This document shows, in pieces, positions 1-8,317 of a stretch of 64,000 nucleotides of DNA (its first letter is position 1; every line of letters starts with the position of its first letter). The notes beneath the pieces were generated by a model that was not told the DNA's origin, did not search any database, and worked only from the letters and a program-made list of their open reading frames with translations. A program made the translations under genes and the position numbers. This DNA is from Paenibacillus barcinonensis. Lineage in GTDB: Bacteria > Bacillota > Bacilli > Paenibacillales > Paenibacillaceae. The DNA is taken from the NCBI RefSeq assembly GCF_003217495.1, contig NZ_QJSW01000021.1, positions 27,967-91,966 of the forward strand, written 5' to 3'.

Positions 1-109
1 AAACGGGTAAACTTAACGAGTGGGCCACAAAATGCCTGTAGGATATCATCTTGGCAAGTTATTCGTGAGTACAACACATTCTCAACCTGACGAAGGAGGC
101 TGTATTGAT

Positions 110-1069
110 ATGTCTAAATACAGAACGATTGTGATCGGAACCGGACCTGCGGGGCTGACAGCGGCAATATATCTGGCTCGTGCGAATCTGAATCCGCTGG
201 TGATTGAAGGTCTTCAGCCGGGCGGACAATTGACAACGACGACGGAAGTGGAGAACTTTCCTGGTTATCCGCAAGGCATTATGGGACCGGAACTGATGGA
301 CAATATGCGCAAGCAGGCAGAGCGTTTTGGTGCAGAGTTCAAGAACGGCTGGGTGGAAGAGGTTGATTTCAGCAAGCAGCCTTTCAAAGTGAGTGTTGGG
401 GGGATCGGTGAGTTGGAAGCAGACTCCATCATTATCTCCACAGGTGCTTCCGCTCGTTATCTGGGCATTCCGGGAGAGCAGGAAAACGTAGGTCGTGGAG
501 TAAGCACCTGTGCAACATGTGACGGATTTTTCTTCCGTGGTAAAAAGATCGTTGTGGTGGGTGGCGGCGATTCAGCCATGGAAGAGGCGAGCTTCCTGAC
601 TCGTTTTGCGACAGACGTTACGCTGGTTCACCGCCGGGATGAGCTTCGAGCTTCGAAGATTATGCAGGACCGTGCCCGCAGCAACGAGAAGGTAAAATGG
701 GCATTGAACCGCACACCGCTTGAGGTTGTGCCTGAGGCGATGGGTGTCAAGGGGTTGAAGGTACGCAACAACGAAACGGGTCAGGAAGAGCTGATTGAAG
801 CAGATGGCGTATTCGTGGCGATTGGTCACACACCGAATACGGGCTTCCTGGGCAGTGCGATAACCCTAGATGATCATGGTTACGTTGTAGTGAAGCCGGG
901 CACAACAGAGACAAACATTCCAGGTGTATTTGCTTGCGGTGATGTTCAGGATACGAAATATCGTCAGGCCATTACAGCCGCAGGCTCGGGATGTATGGCA
1001 GCGATGGATTGTGAAAAGTTTCTGGAGGGAAGCATCGTTCACGATTGGAGCGAAACGCTGGATAAGTAA
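110..1069 (+). CDS. trxB: Thioredoxin reductase
   Basis: NADPH-dependent flavoenzyme that reduces thioredoxin in the cytoplasm. The 319-aa protein has the FAD-binding GTGPAG motif at residues 10-15, the redox-active CATC disulfide at about residues 134-137, the NADPH-binding GGGDSAMEEA motif just after it, and the C-terminal second FAD motif GVFACGDV. The length is normal for the family. I chose the ATG at 110 because GAAGGAGG lies 8-9 bases upstream; a longer frame opens at 20 but has no ribosome site and adds a non-homologous stretch. In B. subtilis trxB also lies next to the yvcIJKL-crh cluster, and the same neighbourhood is seen here. Confidence 0.97.
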   Translation: MSKYRTIVIGTGPAGLTAAIYLARANLNPLVIEGLQPGGQLTTTTEVENFPGYPQGIMGPELMDNMRKQAERFGAEFKNGWVEEVDFSKQPFKVSVGGIGELEADSIIISTGASARYLGIPGEQENVGRGVSTCATCDGFFFRGKKIVVVGGGDSAMEEASFLTRFATDVTLVHRRDELRASKIMQDRARSNEKVKWALNRTPLEVVPEAMGVKGLKVRNNETGQEELIEADGVFVAIGHTPNTGFLGSAITLDDHGYVVVKPGTTETNIPGVFACGDVQDTKYRQAITAAGSGCMAAMDCEKFLEGSIVHDWSETLDK

Positions 1070-1137
1070 TACGCATGCAAACCGTCTGGCATGGCATAAG
1101 TTGGTTATAAGGGACAACGGGAAGTCTCATACATTGA

Positions 1138-1164
1138 GAGAAGCCTGAGGGCTTCTCTTTTTTC
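1138..1164 (+). terminator. Rho-independent terminator after trxB
   Basis: GAGAAGCC/GGCTTCTC stem with a 4-base loop followed by a run of T. It closes the trxB transcript. Confidence 0.85.
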
Positions 1165-1222
1165 TACAATGGACATGATATGGACATACATATAGTTTAA
1201 AATTAGCTGTGAGGTGAAGAAT

Positions 1223-2263
1223 TTGGGGGAAATGATAAAAGAGTGGTTACAGAATGCAACAGTCAGGCGTTTTTTGATTTTACTGTTGTTTTGTTTAATT
1301 TTGTTCAGTATGGGCAGCATGCTCCATATGATTCTGCTGTTGTTCCTGGTGACCTACGTTATGAACAGGCTGCAGCAGCTGATTACACGAGGTTTGAACC
1401 GATTTTTTCCGATTAACTACAAAGTTGTAGTCATTCTGCTTTACATCATTGTGATTGCTGGAATCGTGCTGGGAATATCAAGATACTCACCACGAATCGT
1501 CGATCAGGTTGTGCAGCTGACCAACGAAATTATGAAGTTCCTCGATACGGCGGATGGTGATAATTTTGCCTCCAAAATTGCAGGTTATTTGCAGTCCTTC
1601 GACATTAAAAATTACACGAACGAGGCATTGAAATACATCTTTGCTTTGAGTAAATGGCTGGAGTTCATCCTGCTGGTTATTATTTTGAGTTTGTTCTTTT
1701 TGCTCCAGAAGAAGGAGATTTACAAGTTCACGTCCAAATTCAAAACGAGTAAAATCGGCTGGTTCTATAATGAAGTAGCGTATCTGGGCGACAAGTTTGT
1801 ATCTTCTTTTGGAAAAGTGATTGAAGCGCAGCTCCTGATTGCTGTATTTAATACGGTGCTGACGATGCTTGGCTTGTGGATTCTGGGGTATCCGTATCTG
1901 TTTGCCTTGACGATTATGGTCTTCCTGCTCAGTCTGGTGCCAGTTGCAGGTGTGATGATCTCCCTTGTACCGATCTGTCTGATCGGATATCAAATGGGCG
2001 GGCTGCAGATGAGCATCATCGTGATTATTATGATCATCATCATTCATGCCTTGGAGACGTATTTCCTGAATCCAAAGCTGATGGCGCACAAAACCAAGCT
2101 ACCGATGTTTTACACCTTTATCGTGCTGATTCTGTCGCAGCATTTTCTCGGAATCTGGGGCTTGATTATCGGTATTCCAATCTTTGTCTTCATGCTGGAT
2201 ATTCTGGATGTAAACAAAATGGAGAGAACCGACGAGCCTGTACGTGTAGAGTCGAAGCTGTAA
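1223..2263 (+). CDS. AI-2E family transporter (PerM/YtvI type)
   Basis: Polytopic membrane protein of about 346 aa with 7-8 hydrophobic segments, a large extracytoplasmic loop in the middle, and the hydrophobic C-terminal half typical of the AI-2E/PerM family (formerly UPF0118). Members export autoinducer-2 or act as Na+/H+ antiporters, and the substrate cannot be read from sequence. Start choice: the frame opens with GTG at 1214, but GAGGTG at 1211-1216 overlaps that codon and sits at good spacing for the TTG at 1223; an ATG at 1232 is a third option. It is transcribed alone, between two terminators. Confidence 0.8.
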   Translation: MGEMIKEWLQNATVRRFLILLLFCLILFSMGSMLHMILLLFLVTYVMNRLQQLITRGLNRFFPINYKVVVILLYIIVIAGIVLGISRYSPRIVDQVVQLTNEIMKFLDTADGDNFASKIAGYLQSFDIKNYTNEALKYIFALSKWLEFILLVIILSLFFLLQKKEIYKFTSKFKTSKIGWFYNEVAYLGDKFVSSFGKVIEAQLLIAVFNTVLTMLGLWILGYPYLFALTIMVFLLSLVPVAGVMISLVPICLIGYQMGGLQMSIIVIIMIIIIHALETYFLNPKLMAHKTKLPMFYTFIVLILSQHFLGIWGLIIGIPIFVFMLDILDVNKMERTDEPVRVESKL

Positions 2264-2291
2264 CGCTTGTTTCATATAATGTTGAAAAAGG

Positions 2292-2327
2292 AAAAACGCC
2301 TCCAGCGCCCTGGAAGGCGTTTTTTTG
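2292..2327 (+). terminator. Rho-independent terminator
   Basis: Stem AACGCC-T-CCA/TGG-A-AGGCGTT followed by seven T, after the AI-2E family gene. Confidence 0.85.
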
Positions 2328-2456
2328 TGCCGCCCGCACCTTGCGGAATGGGCGCCGTGATGTGAGTGCTCTTCTCAACAGTGATCCAGCCTATGGATGA
2401 CCGTTGTTATTCTGGTATGAATGGAACGAGTGAGGGTGAAATATGATGAATCGAGG

Positions 2457-2591
2457 TGTCCCTTTCGGACAGGGAAGGAGAGAGCTCTGCGTTTTAAGTA
2501 GACGAGATCGGGATGTATGCGCATTCAAAAAGCTGTGTGACATCGTTCACAATACCGCAGGGACTGGCGATGTCCTGAGGTCTTCTCGTCT
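2457..2591 (+). other. Structured intergenic segment upstream of glcK
   Basis: The roughly 400-base gap before glucokinase holds nested inverted repeats: TGTCC/GGACA at 2458-2471, AGACGAGA (2500-2507) pairing with TCTCGTCT (2584-2591), and inside it GACATCG (2539-2545) pairing with CGATGTC (2568-2574). The last arm runs into the -35 box of the glcK promoter. It could be a small RNA, a leader or a DNA cruciform. No known RNA family was recognised. Confidence 0.35.
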
Positions 2592-2619
2592 TGACCCCGG
2601 CGTATCCTTCAATTATAGT
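2591..2619 (+). promoter_or_regulatory. SigA-type promoter of glcK
   Basis: TTGACC (2591-2596), 17-base spacer, TATAGT (2614-2619), about 50 bases upstream of the glcK start codon. Confidence 0.7.
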
Positions 2620-2668
2620 TGGTACGTAGGACTTAAACTATTTTAGATAGATAAAGGTGGCTTGCAGC

Positions 2669-3619
2669 ATGTCTGAGAAAATCTACGTTGGGGTCGATCT
2701 CGGCGGAACAGCAATCAAGGTCGGTATATGTGATGATCAAGGTCAGCTTATGCATACGTATGAAGGACCGACTGAAGTGGATCAGGGCGTTGACACGGTT
2801 ATCGCCAACATCGAGAAGTATGTCCGTCATATTGTAGCCGAATCGCCATATAGCTGGGAACAGCTTGAAGGTGTCGGTGCAGGAGTTGCGGGTTTCACGA
2901 ATGTACGCGAGGGAATTATTGTTCATGCCCCTAACATCGGATTTCGGAATGTGGCCATTCGTTCGGTTCTAGAGGAACGACTGGGCAAGCCTGTCAAAAT
3001 AGATAATGATGCGAACGTTGCTGCTCTGGGTGAAGCTTGGGCCGGAGCCGGCAAGGGTGTAGACAATTGTGTATGCTTCACACTCGGTACAGGCGTTGGT
3101 GGTGGTCTCATCCTGAATGGGAAAATCTATCAGGGCTTCTCGGGTATGGCAGGAGAGCTTGGTCACATCAGTGTTGTGCCTGATCTCGAAGCCATCAAGT
3201 GTGGCTGTGGTAAAATGGGATGTGTAGAGACGGTATCATCGGCAACGGGTATTATTCAGATGGCCAAGGATGCTGTTGAGCGCGGTGATCATACATCTCT
3301 TGCACTTGTAGACAAGATTGCCGCCAAGGAAGTGTTTGATGCTGCCAAGGCAGGCGACGAGGTGGCGCTGCGTATTGTTAAGCGTGCAGCCTTCTATCTG
3401 GGCAAAACGATGGCAACTGTTGCAGCTGTGCTCAATCCTGAATTGTTCATCGTTGGCGGCGGTGTCTCCAAAGCAGGTGACTTCCTGTTTGATGAGATTC
3501 GTACAGTATTTGCGCAATTGACACCTGAACCGCTGCAGCAGGGCGTTCAGATTCTTGAAGCTACGCTGGGTAATAATGCAGGTATCGTAGGTGCCGCAGG
3601 TCTTCTCTTGCGTTCGTAG
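2669..3619 (+). CDS. glcK: Glucokinase, ROK family
   Basis: ATP-dependent phosphorylation of glucose to glucose-6-phosphate in the cytoplasm. The 316-aa protein has the N-terminal ATP motif DLGGTAIK, the sugar-binding region with GxGxGxGG (LGTGVGGGL), the catalytic EXGH (GELGH), and the ROK zinc site CGCGKMGCVE. These and the length match B. subtilis GlcK. The ATG at 2669 follows AAAGGTGG with 8-base spacing; the frame also opens at a GTG at 2657 that overlaps this ribosome site, so it is unlikely to be used. It sits 51 bases upstream of rapZ, in the position held by the NUDIX gene yvcI in B. subtilis. Confidence 0.95.
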   Translation: MSEKIYVGVDLGGTAIKVGICDDQGQLMHTYEGPTEVDQGVDTVIANIEKYVRHIVAESPYSWEQLEGVGAGVAGFTNVREGIIVHAPNIGFRNVAIRSVLEERLGKPVKIDNDANVAALGEAWAGAGKGVDNCVCFTLGTGVGGGLILNGKIYQGFSGMAGELGHISVVPDLEAIKCGCGKMGCVETVSSATGIIQMAKDAVERGDHTSLALVDKIAAKEVFDAAKAGDEVALRIVKRAAFYLGKTMATVAAVLNPELFIVGGGVSKAGDFLFDEIRTVFAQLTPEPLQQGVQILEATLGNNAGIVGAAGLLLRS

Positions 3620-3670
3620 TAACCTCGTAACACGATAATCCGACAGCAATATGATAAGGAGGGGACATTT

Positions 3671-4570
3671 ATGCTTGAAGGTGAAGGCTCACCAGGCACA
3701 GGCGCCACGCTCATTATCATCACGGGCATGTCCGGAGCGGGTAAAACGATAGCTGTGCAGAGCCTGGAGGATCTGGGGTTTTTCTGTGTAGATAATTTAC
3801 CGCCTGTTTTGATTCCCAAATTTGCAGAGTTGATAGAACAATCGAATGGCAAGATTGGCAAAGTAGCACTGGTCATTGATCTGCGGGGGCGTGAATTCTT
3901 TACTGCATTGTCCGAATCATTGAACTACATTAAGGATCATTTTACGATTCATTGCGAAATTTTGTTCCTGGATGCCACGGATTCCGTGCTCGTGCAGCGT
4001 TATAAAGAAAGCAGACGCAGACACCCGCTGGCACCGGAGGGTATGCCGCTTGATGGCATCAAGCTGGAGCGCAAGATGCTGGAGGAGCTCAAAAATTCAG
4101 CAACGCAGGTGCTGAATACGAGCACAATGAAGCCAGCTCAGCTGAAGGAGCGCATTATTTCACGTTTTTCTCATCTGGAGAGTCAGATGTTATCGGTAAA
4201 TATTACGTCCTTCGGATTTAAATACGGCATCCCGATTGATGCAGATCTCGTATTTGATGTTCGTTTTTTACCGAATCCGCATTATATTGATCATTTGCGG
4301 CCGAATACAGGGCAGAATAGTGAAGTGTACGAATATGTTATGAAATGGCCTGAAACGCAAGCGTTTCTGACCAAGCTGCTGGATATGCTGCATTTTCTGA
4401 TTCCGCAATACCGGAAGGAAGGCAAAAGCCAGGTTATTATTGGAATCGGCTGTACCGGAGGCAAGCATCGTTCGGTAGCAATATCGGAATACTTGGGCAA
4501 AATGCTCGGGAGCAGTGAGACTGAAGCTGTTACCGTAAGCCATCGCGACGCCGACCGGGACCGTCATTGA
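3671..4570 (+). CDS. rapZ: RNase adapter/nucleotide-binding protein RapZ (YvcJ)
   Basis: P-loop nucleotide-binding protein of 299 aa. Walker A GMSGAGKT is at residues 19-26, and the conserved C-terminal domain carries GIGCTGGKHRSV. E. coli RapZ binds GlmZ RNA and RNase E; in B. subtilis YvcJ has GTPase/ATPase activity and affects competence. ATG at 3671 follows AAGGAGGGG. It forms a tight operon with yvcK (13 bases between them) and whiA, an order conserved in Firmicutes and Actinobacteria. Confidence 0.95.
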   Translation: MLEGEGSPGTGATLIIITGMSGAGKTIAVQSLEDLGFFCVDNLPPVLIPKFAELIEQSNGKIGKVALVIDLRGREFFTALSESLNYIKDHFTIHCEILFLDATDSVLVQRYKESRRRHPLAPEGMPLDGIKLERKMLEELKNSATQVLNTSTMKPAQLKERIISRFSHLESQMLSVNITSFGFKYGIPIDADLVFDVRFLPNPHYIDHLRPNTGQNSEVYEYVMKWPETQAFLTKLLDMLHFLIPQYRKEGKSQVIIGIGCTGGKHRSVAISEYLGKMLGSSETEAVTVSHRDADRDRH

Positions 4571-4583
4571 AGAGGGTGAAGGG

Positions 4584-5570
4584 ATGAAAGAGGCCGGACC
4601 ACGAAGAGAACGTCCGAGAATCGTTGTAATGGGCGGTGGAACCGGGTTATCCGTGATGCTCCGCGGTTTGAAGGAAAAACCGATGGATATCACGGCTATC
4701 GTTACGGTTGCGGATGATGGGGGAAGTTCAGGCATCCTGCGCAGTGAGCTACAAATGCCGCCCCCTGGCGACATTCGTAACGTGCTTACCGCGCTGGCAG
4801 ATGTTGAACCGTTGCTCTCAGACATGTTAAAATATCGTTTCAATACAGGCGCGGGGCTTGCAGGCCACAGCCTGGGTAATCTCATATTGGCTGCAATGAC
4901 GGATATATCAGGCGACTTTGTGACCGCTGTGCGGGAGCTCAGCCGCGTGTTTGCCGTTAGGGGGCAGGTGCTTCCGGCAGCAGGTCAGGCCGTTGTGCTG
5001 CATGCGGAGATGGAGGATGGCTCCATTGTTACAGGGGAGTCCAAAATTCCTGAAGCAGGTGGACGCATTAAACGGGTTTTCCTTGAACCGGATCACGTGG
5101 AGCCGTTGCCAGAAGCGGTAGAGGCGATTCGCCAGGCAGATGCGATTCTGATCGGCCCAGGTAGTCTATATACAAGTATTCTTCCCAATCTGCTCGTACC
5201 CAAGCTGGCAGAGGCCGTTGTTGAAGCGGACGCAGTGAAGATGTTTATTTGTAATGTAATGACACAGCCGGGAGAGACGGATAATTACACGGTAAGTGAT
5301 CACCTTATCGCGGTTCAGGAGCATATTGGGCATCAGCTCTTTGATTATGTGATCGTTAATAATGGGGATATCCCGCTGCAAGTGCAAAATAAGTACGCGG
5401 AAAAAGGTGCAAAGCCGGTTGTGCTCGATATGAATGTGCTTAAAAGCTCAGGTTATCAGGTTGTGGCAGATACGCTTGTTCTGTTCAAAACGTATCTGCG
5501 TCATGATGCCGACAAGCTTAGTCACCATATTTATCAGCTGGTCCAAAATTGGATGTTACGGAAGAGGTGA
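4584..5570 (+). CDS. yvcK: Gluconeogenesis factor YvcK (CofD-like)
   Basis: 328-aa member of the YvcK/CofD-like family. The N-terminal VVMGGGTGLSVMLRGLK binds UDP-sugars in the family. YvcK is needed for growth on gluconeogenic carbon sources and for cell-wall homeostasis, and forms helical patterns in B. subtilis. The residues TVADDGGSSG and PPPGDIRN that mark the family are present. GAGGGTGAAGGG precedes the ATG. The stop codon is 6 bases before whiA, so co-translation is likely. Confidence 0.94.
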   Translation: MKEAGPRRERPRIVVMGGGTGLSVMLRGLKEKPMDITAIVTVADDGGSSGILRSELQMPPPGDIRNVLTALADVEPLLSDMLKYRFNTGAGLAGHSLGNLILAAMTDISGDFVTAVRELSRVFAVRGQVLPAAGQAVVLHAEMEDGSIVTGESKIPEAGGRIKRVFLEPDHVEPLPEAVEAIRQADAILIGPGSLYTSILPNLLVPKLAEAVVEADAVKMFICNVMTQPGETDNYTVSDHLIAVQEHIGHQLFDYVIVNNGDIPLQVQNKYAEKGAKPVVLDMNVLKSSGYQVVADTLVLFKTYLRHDADKLSHHIYQLVQNWMLRKR

Positions 5571-5576
5571 AGTCCC

Positions 5577-6515
5577 ATGTCATTTGCAGCACAAACCAAA
5601 AAAGAACTAACGATGATTGAAAGCGAACCGTGCTGCGAACAGGCGGAACTTTCAGCCCTCATCCGTATGCTCGGTTCAGTGCAGTTATCGAATAAAAAAG
5701 TCATCTTGGATATTTCGACAGAGAATGCTGCGATTGCAAGACGGGCATACTCTCTGCTTAAAAAGCATTTTCAAGTGCATACGGAATTGCTGGTTCGCAA
5801 AAAAATGCGGCTGAAAAAGAATAATGTATATATTGTTCGTGTTCCGTCTATGGTGCAAGAGATTTTGAAGGAACTGCGTATTGTTTCCGAGGGATTCCTG
5901 TTCACGCCTGGTATTAACGCAGAGCTGCTGGAGAAAAACTGCTGCAAGCGTGCGTATCTTCGCGGAGCATTTCTGGCCGGCGGATCGGTTAACAACCCGG
6001 AGGGTTCTTCATATCATCTGGAGATTGCGTCGATGTATGAGGAGCATTGTCAGGCTTTGGTTGATCTTGCGAATGAATTTCATCTTAACGCCCGGTGTAT
6101 AGAAAGGAAAAAAGGATTCATCCTATACATTAAGGAAGGTGAGAAGATCATTGAATTGCTCAGCATCATCGGTGCTCACCAAGCCTTGTTCAAGTTCGAG
6201 GATGTTCGCATTATGCGAGATATGCGCAATTCAGTAAACCGGATCGTGAACTGTGAGACAGCCAATCTGAACAAAACAATTGGAGCGGCTGTCAGACAGA
6301 TCGACAATATTCGTTTACTGCAAAAGGAAGTAGGCCTTGAGTCGCTTCCGGATAAGCTGCGTGAGGTGGCCGAGGTAAGGCTTGCCCATCCCGATATCAA
6401 TCTCAAGGAAGTGGGCGAATTACTCAAGGGTACTGTGAGCAAATCAGGCGTGAACCATCGTTTGCGGAAGATTGACGAGTTGGCTGAGAAAGTGCGTGCA
6501 GAGCGTTATAGCTGA
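5577..6515 (+). CDS. whiA: DNA-binding protein WhiA
   Basis: 312-aa DUF199 protein. The N-terminal two thirds resemble a degenerate LAGLIDADG homing endonuclease (RGAFLAGGSVNNPE), followed by a C-terminal helix-turn-helix (INLKEVGELLKGTVSKSGVN). It is a sporulation regulator in Streptomyces; in B. subtilis it affects cell division and chromosome segregation. Length and order after yvcK match the family. GAGGTGAAG upstream overlaps the yvcK stop, indicating coupling. Confidence 0.95.
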   Translation: MSFAAQTKKELTMIESEPCCEQAELSALIRMLGSVQLSNKKVILDISTENAAIARRAYSLLKKHFQVHTELLVRKKMRLKKNNVYIVRVPSMVQEILKELRIVSEGFLFTPGINAELLEKNCCKRAYLRGAFLAGGSVNNPEGSSYHLEIASMYEEHCQALVDLANEFHLNARCIERKKGFILYIKEGEKIIELLSIIGAHQALFKFEDVRIMRDMRNSVNRIVNCETANLNKTIGAAVRQIDNIRLLQKEVGLESLPDKLREVAEVRLAHPDINLKEVGELLKGTVSKSGVNHRLRKIDELAEKVRAERYS

Positions 6516-6549
6516 TGTTTTTTTTCTTCTAGTGTCCTGCACGGGTTAA

Positions 6550-6558
6550 TGGTATAAT
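6550..6558 (+). promoter_or_regulatory. Extended -10 promoter candidate for the HPr/Crh gene
   Basis: TGG-TATAAT (6550-6558) is a TGN extended -10 element 60 bases before the ATG. No good -35 hexamer is visible 17 bases upstream. Confidence 0.45.
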
Positions 6559-6617
6559 GTTTTATAAATATAATTGTGTATTTAATGTCCAGATTTCATA
6601 ATAGGGGGTAAGTTTCT

Positions 6618-6887
6618 ATGACAAAGCACCCGGTAGTTGTCCGTTTGAAAACGGGTCTCCATGCCAGACCTGCAGCACTGTTCGTTCAAGAAGCGAATAA
6701 GTACTCATCTGAAGTGTTCGTCGAGAAGGACGATAAAAAAGTAAATGCCAAAAGTATCATGGGAATCATGAGCCTTGCGATCAGCACAGGTACGGAAATC
6801 CACATCAGTGCAGAGGGCGCGGACGCCGATCAGGCTGTAAACGCTTTAGTTAGCCTGGTTAGTAAGGAAGAGCTCGAAAACCAATAA
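6618..6887 (+). CDS. crh: HPr-family phosphocarrier, Crh-locus type, with His15
   Basis: 89-aa HPr-fold protein. In this locus B. subtilis has Crh, a regulatory HPr paralogue with Gln15 that is phosphorylated only on Ser46 and works as a CcpA co-effector. This protein shares Crh-like sequence (LFVQEAN, KKVNAKSIMGIMSLA) but keeps the catalytic His15 in GLHARPAA as well as Ser46 in AKSIMG. It could therefore take part in PTS phosphotransfer (via enzyme I) as well as in HPr-kinase signalling. Length is normal. ATG 6618 follows AGGGGGTAAG. I cannot tell whether a separate ptsH exists elsewhere in the genome. Confidence 0.88.
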   Translation: MTKHPVVVRLKTGLHARPAALFVQEANKYSSEVFVEKDDKKVNAKSIMGIMSLAISTGTEIHISAEGADADQAVNALVSLVSKEELENQ

Positions 6888-6912
6888 GCATATCATTAGT
6901 AATGTGATGAAG

Positions 6913-6935
6913 AAGTCCCGCAAGGGGCTTTTTTG
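6913..6935 (+). terminator. Rho-independent terminator after crh
   Basis: AAGTCCC/GGGGCTT stem with GCAA loop and T run, 25 bases after the stop codon. Confidence 0.8.
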
Positions 6936-7057
6936 CGTTTTAATAAATTTATAGACAAACGGTGCAGTCAAGTGCAACATTATGGAATTTGTCCCGTCTG
7001 TTAAGGTATCAAATCGCTTCAAGTTTGAGATGTTAACATATGAGGAGGTTAATCGTA

Positions 7058-7813
7058 ATGGGTAAACAATGGATGAAACCGTTCGGTGCAGTGCTGGTGG
7101 CAAGCTCTTTGTTAGTTGGAGGTACGGCTTGGGTTGCGCCAGGGAACTATGCTTATGCAGCAGAGGTTCAGGGAGTGCAGCAAAATGTGATCAATGTCGT
7201 AGGTAAGGGTGAAATTCAGGTGAAGCCGGATATTGCCTACCTGTCCATTGGGGTGAACAGCACTGCAGACACTGCGGCATCAGCGCAAAAGGCAAATGCG
7301 GCTAAAATTCAAAAGGTTACTAATTTGCTGAAAAACACATGGAAGATCAGTGCAGATGATATCCAAACGAGCCAGTTCTACGTGCAGCCGAACTACACAT
7401 ACAGTGAAAAGGATGGACAGAAGATCAAAGGTTATACGGCTCACCACACGTTGACTGTGACGTATCGTGATATGGACAAGATTGGTGAGTTGCTGGATGC
7501 TGCTTCACAGGCAGGAGCCAACAATATCGAAAATGTGCGTTTCACAGTAGAAAATCCGGAGAAATACGAATCCGAGGTCATAGCTAAGGCTGTAGCCAAT
7601 GCAGATGTAAAAGCAGGTGCTATTGCCAAAGCAGTGAAACGTCAGCTTGGTGCAGTGCTTTCGGTAAGTCAGCCAGATGCTAATGTGCCTGTGTTCTATG
7701 CAGCGGAATCGCTCATGTCTCAAGCGAAGAATGATACAGACGGAGGCACACAGATCGAAGCAGGGCAGGTTAAAGTGAGCACGGTGCTTAATATCACGTA
7801 TGAGATGAAATAA
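7058..7813 (+). CDS. Secreted SIMPL (DUF541) domain protein
   Basis: 251 aa with an N-terminal signal peptide (basic start, hydrophobic stretch, AYAA cleavage region near residue 35). The rest is a SIMPL/DUF541 domain: NVVGKGEIQVKPDIA at its start, SQFYVQPNYTYS in the middle and a closing beta segment KVSTVLNITYEM. SIMPL proteins are periplasmic or extracellular, poorly characterised and linked to oxidative or envelope stress (BP26/YggE relatives). ATG 7058 has GAGGAGG at 10 bases; an upstream in-frame ATG at 7040 overlaps that site and is less likely. It is monocistronic. Confidence 0.85.
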   Translation: MGKQWMKPFGAVLVASSLLVGGTAWVAPGNYAYAAEVQGVQQNVINVVGKGEIQVKPDIAYLSIGVNSTADTAASAQKANAAKIQKVTNLLKNTWKISADDIQTSQFYVQPNYTYSEKDGQKIKGYTAHHTLTVTYRDMDKIGELLDAASQAGANNIENVRFTVENPEKYESEVIAKAVANADVKAGAIAKAVKRQLGAVLSVSQPDANVPVFYAAESLMSQAKNDTDGGTQIEAGQVKVSTVLNITYEMK

Positions 7814-7868
7814 AGATTTTGGGCATACCTGGTAAAATGGTTAAACATGAAAAATTTATAAATATGAC

Positions 7869-7898
7869 AAAGACGCTGTCCCTGGGGCAGCGTCTTTT
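7869..7898 (+). terminator. Rho-independent terminator
   Basis: AAGACGCTG/CAGCGTCTT stem with T run, after the SIMPL gene. The following bases to about 8230 show no gene, only AT-rich sequence. Confidence 0.8.
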
Positions 7899-8248
7899 GT
7901 TGTTGCACTTATTGAATTTGAGGAAGTGAGCAGCGTTCAGACCATTCCTGTCAGAATGCGGTGACGCAAGCATTCATGTCGTTTTGTATCATTTTTCATG
8001 ACAAAACATTCATTTTCTGCGTTTTTAACCGCATGATTTTCATCAACATTGTAACTGGAGCTGTAAATCTTTCTGAAATTGGGATCAGTATAATAAAGAG
8101 GTAAGTGTGAGACATACACGATGTGACATCTAAGAAGTAGGTAGATGGTGCACCGGTCAACTTTACGAATTAATTTTCTTAAATGAAAACAATAGCAGCA
8201 AATCTGCCCGGGAATCGGTTAATGATTAACAAGAGGTGAACGTGAGGC

Positions 8249-8317
8249 ATGAGCGATGATATGTCTGCTAACGCGATGAACCCACCGGCATATTACAGAG
8301 AGGGGTATGATAGATGA
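8249..8317 (+). CDS. 22-aa upstream ORF coupled to the next gene
   Basis: Short frame reading MSDDMSANAMNPPAYYREGYDR. AGAGGTGA lies 9-10 bases before its ATG, and its stop TGA overlaps the start of the next gene as ATGA (8314-8317). That layout is typical of a leader peptide or translational coupling. Nothing is known of the peptide. Conservation in related genomes would be needed to be sure it is real. Confidence 0.4.
   Translation: MSDDMSANAMNPPAYYREGYDR

Noticed and set aside
2443..2646. 67-aa frame with a fair ribosome site before glcK
   Set aside because: Composition (many Arg, Cys, Val-Arg pairs) does not look like a real protein, it overlaps the inverted repeats and the glcK promoter, and it is not similar to YqgQ, which precedes glcK in B. 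subtilis.
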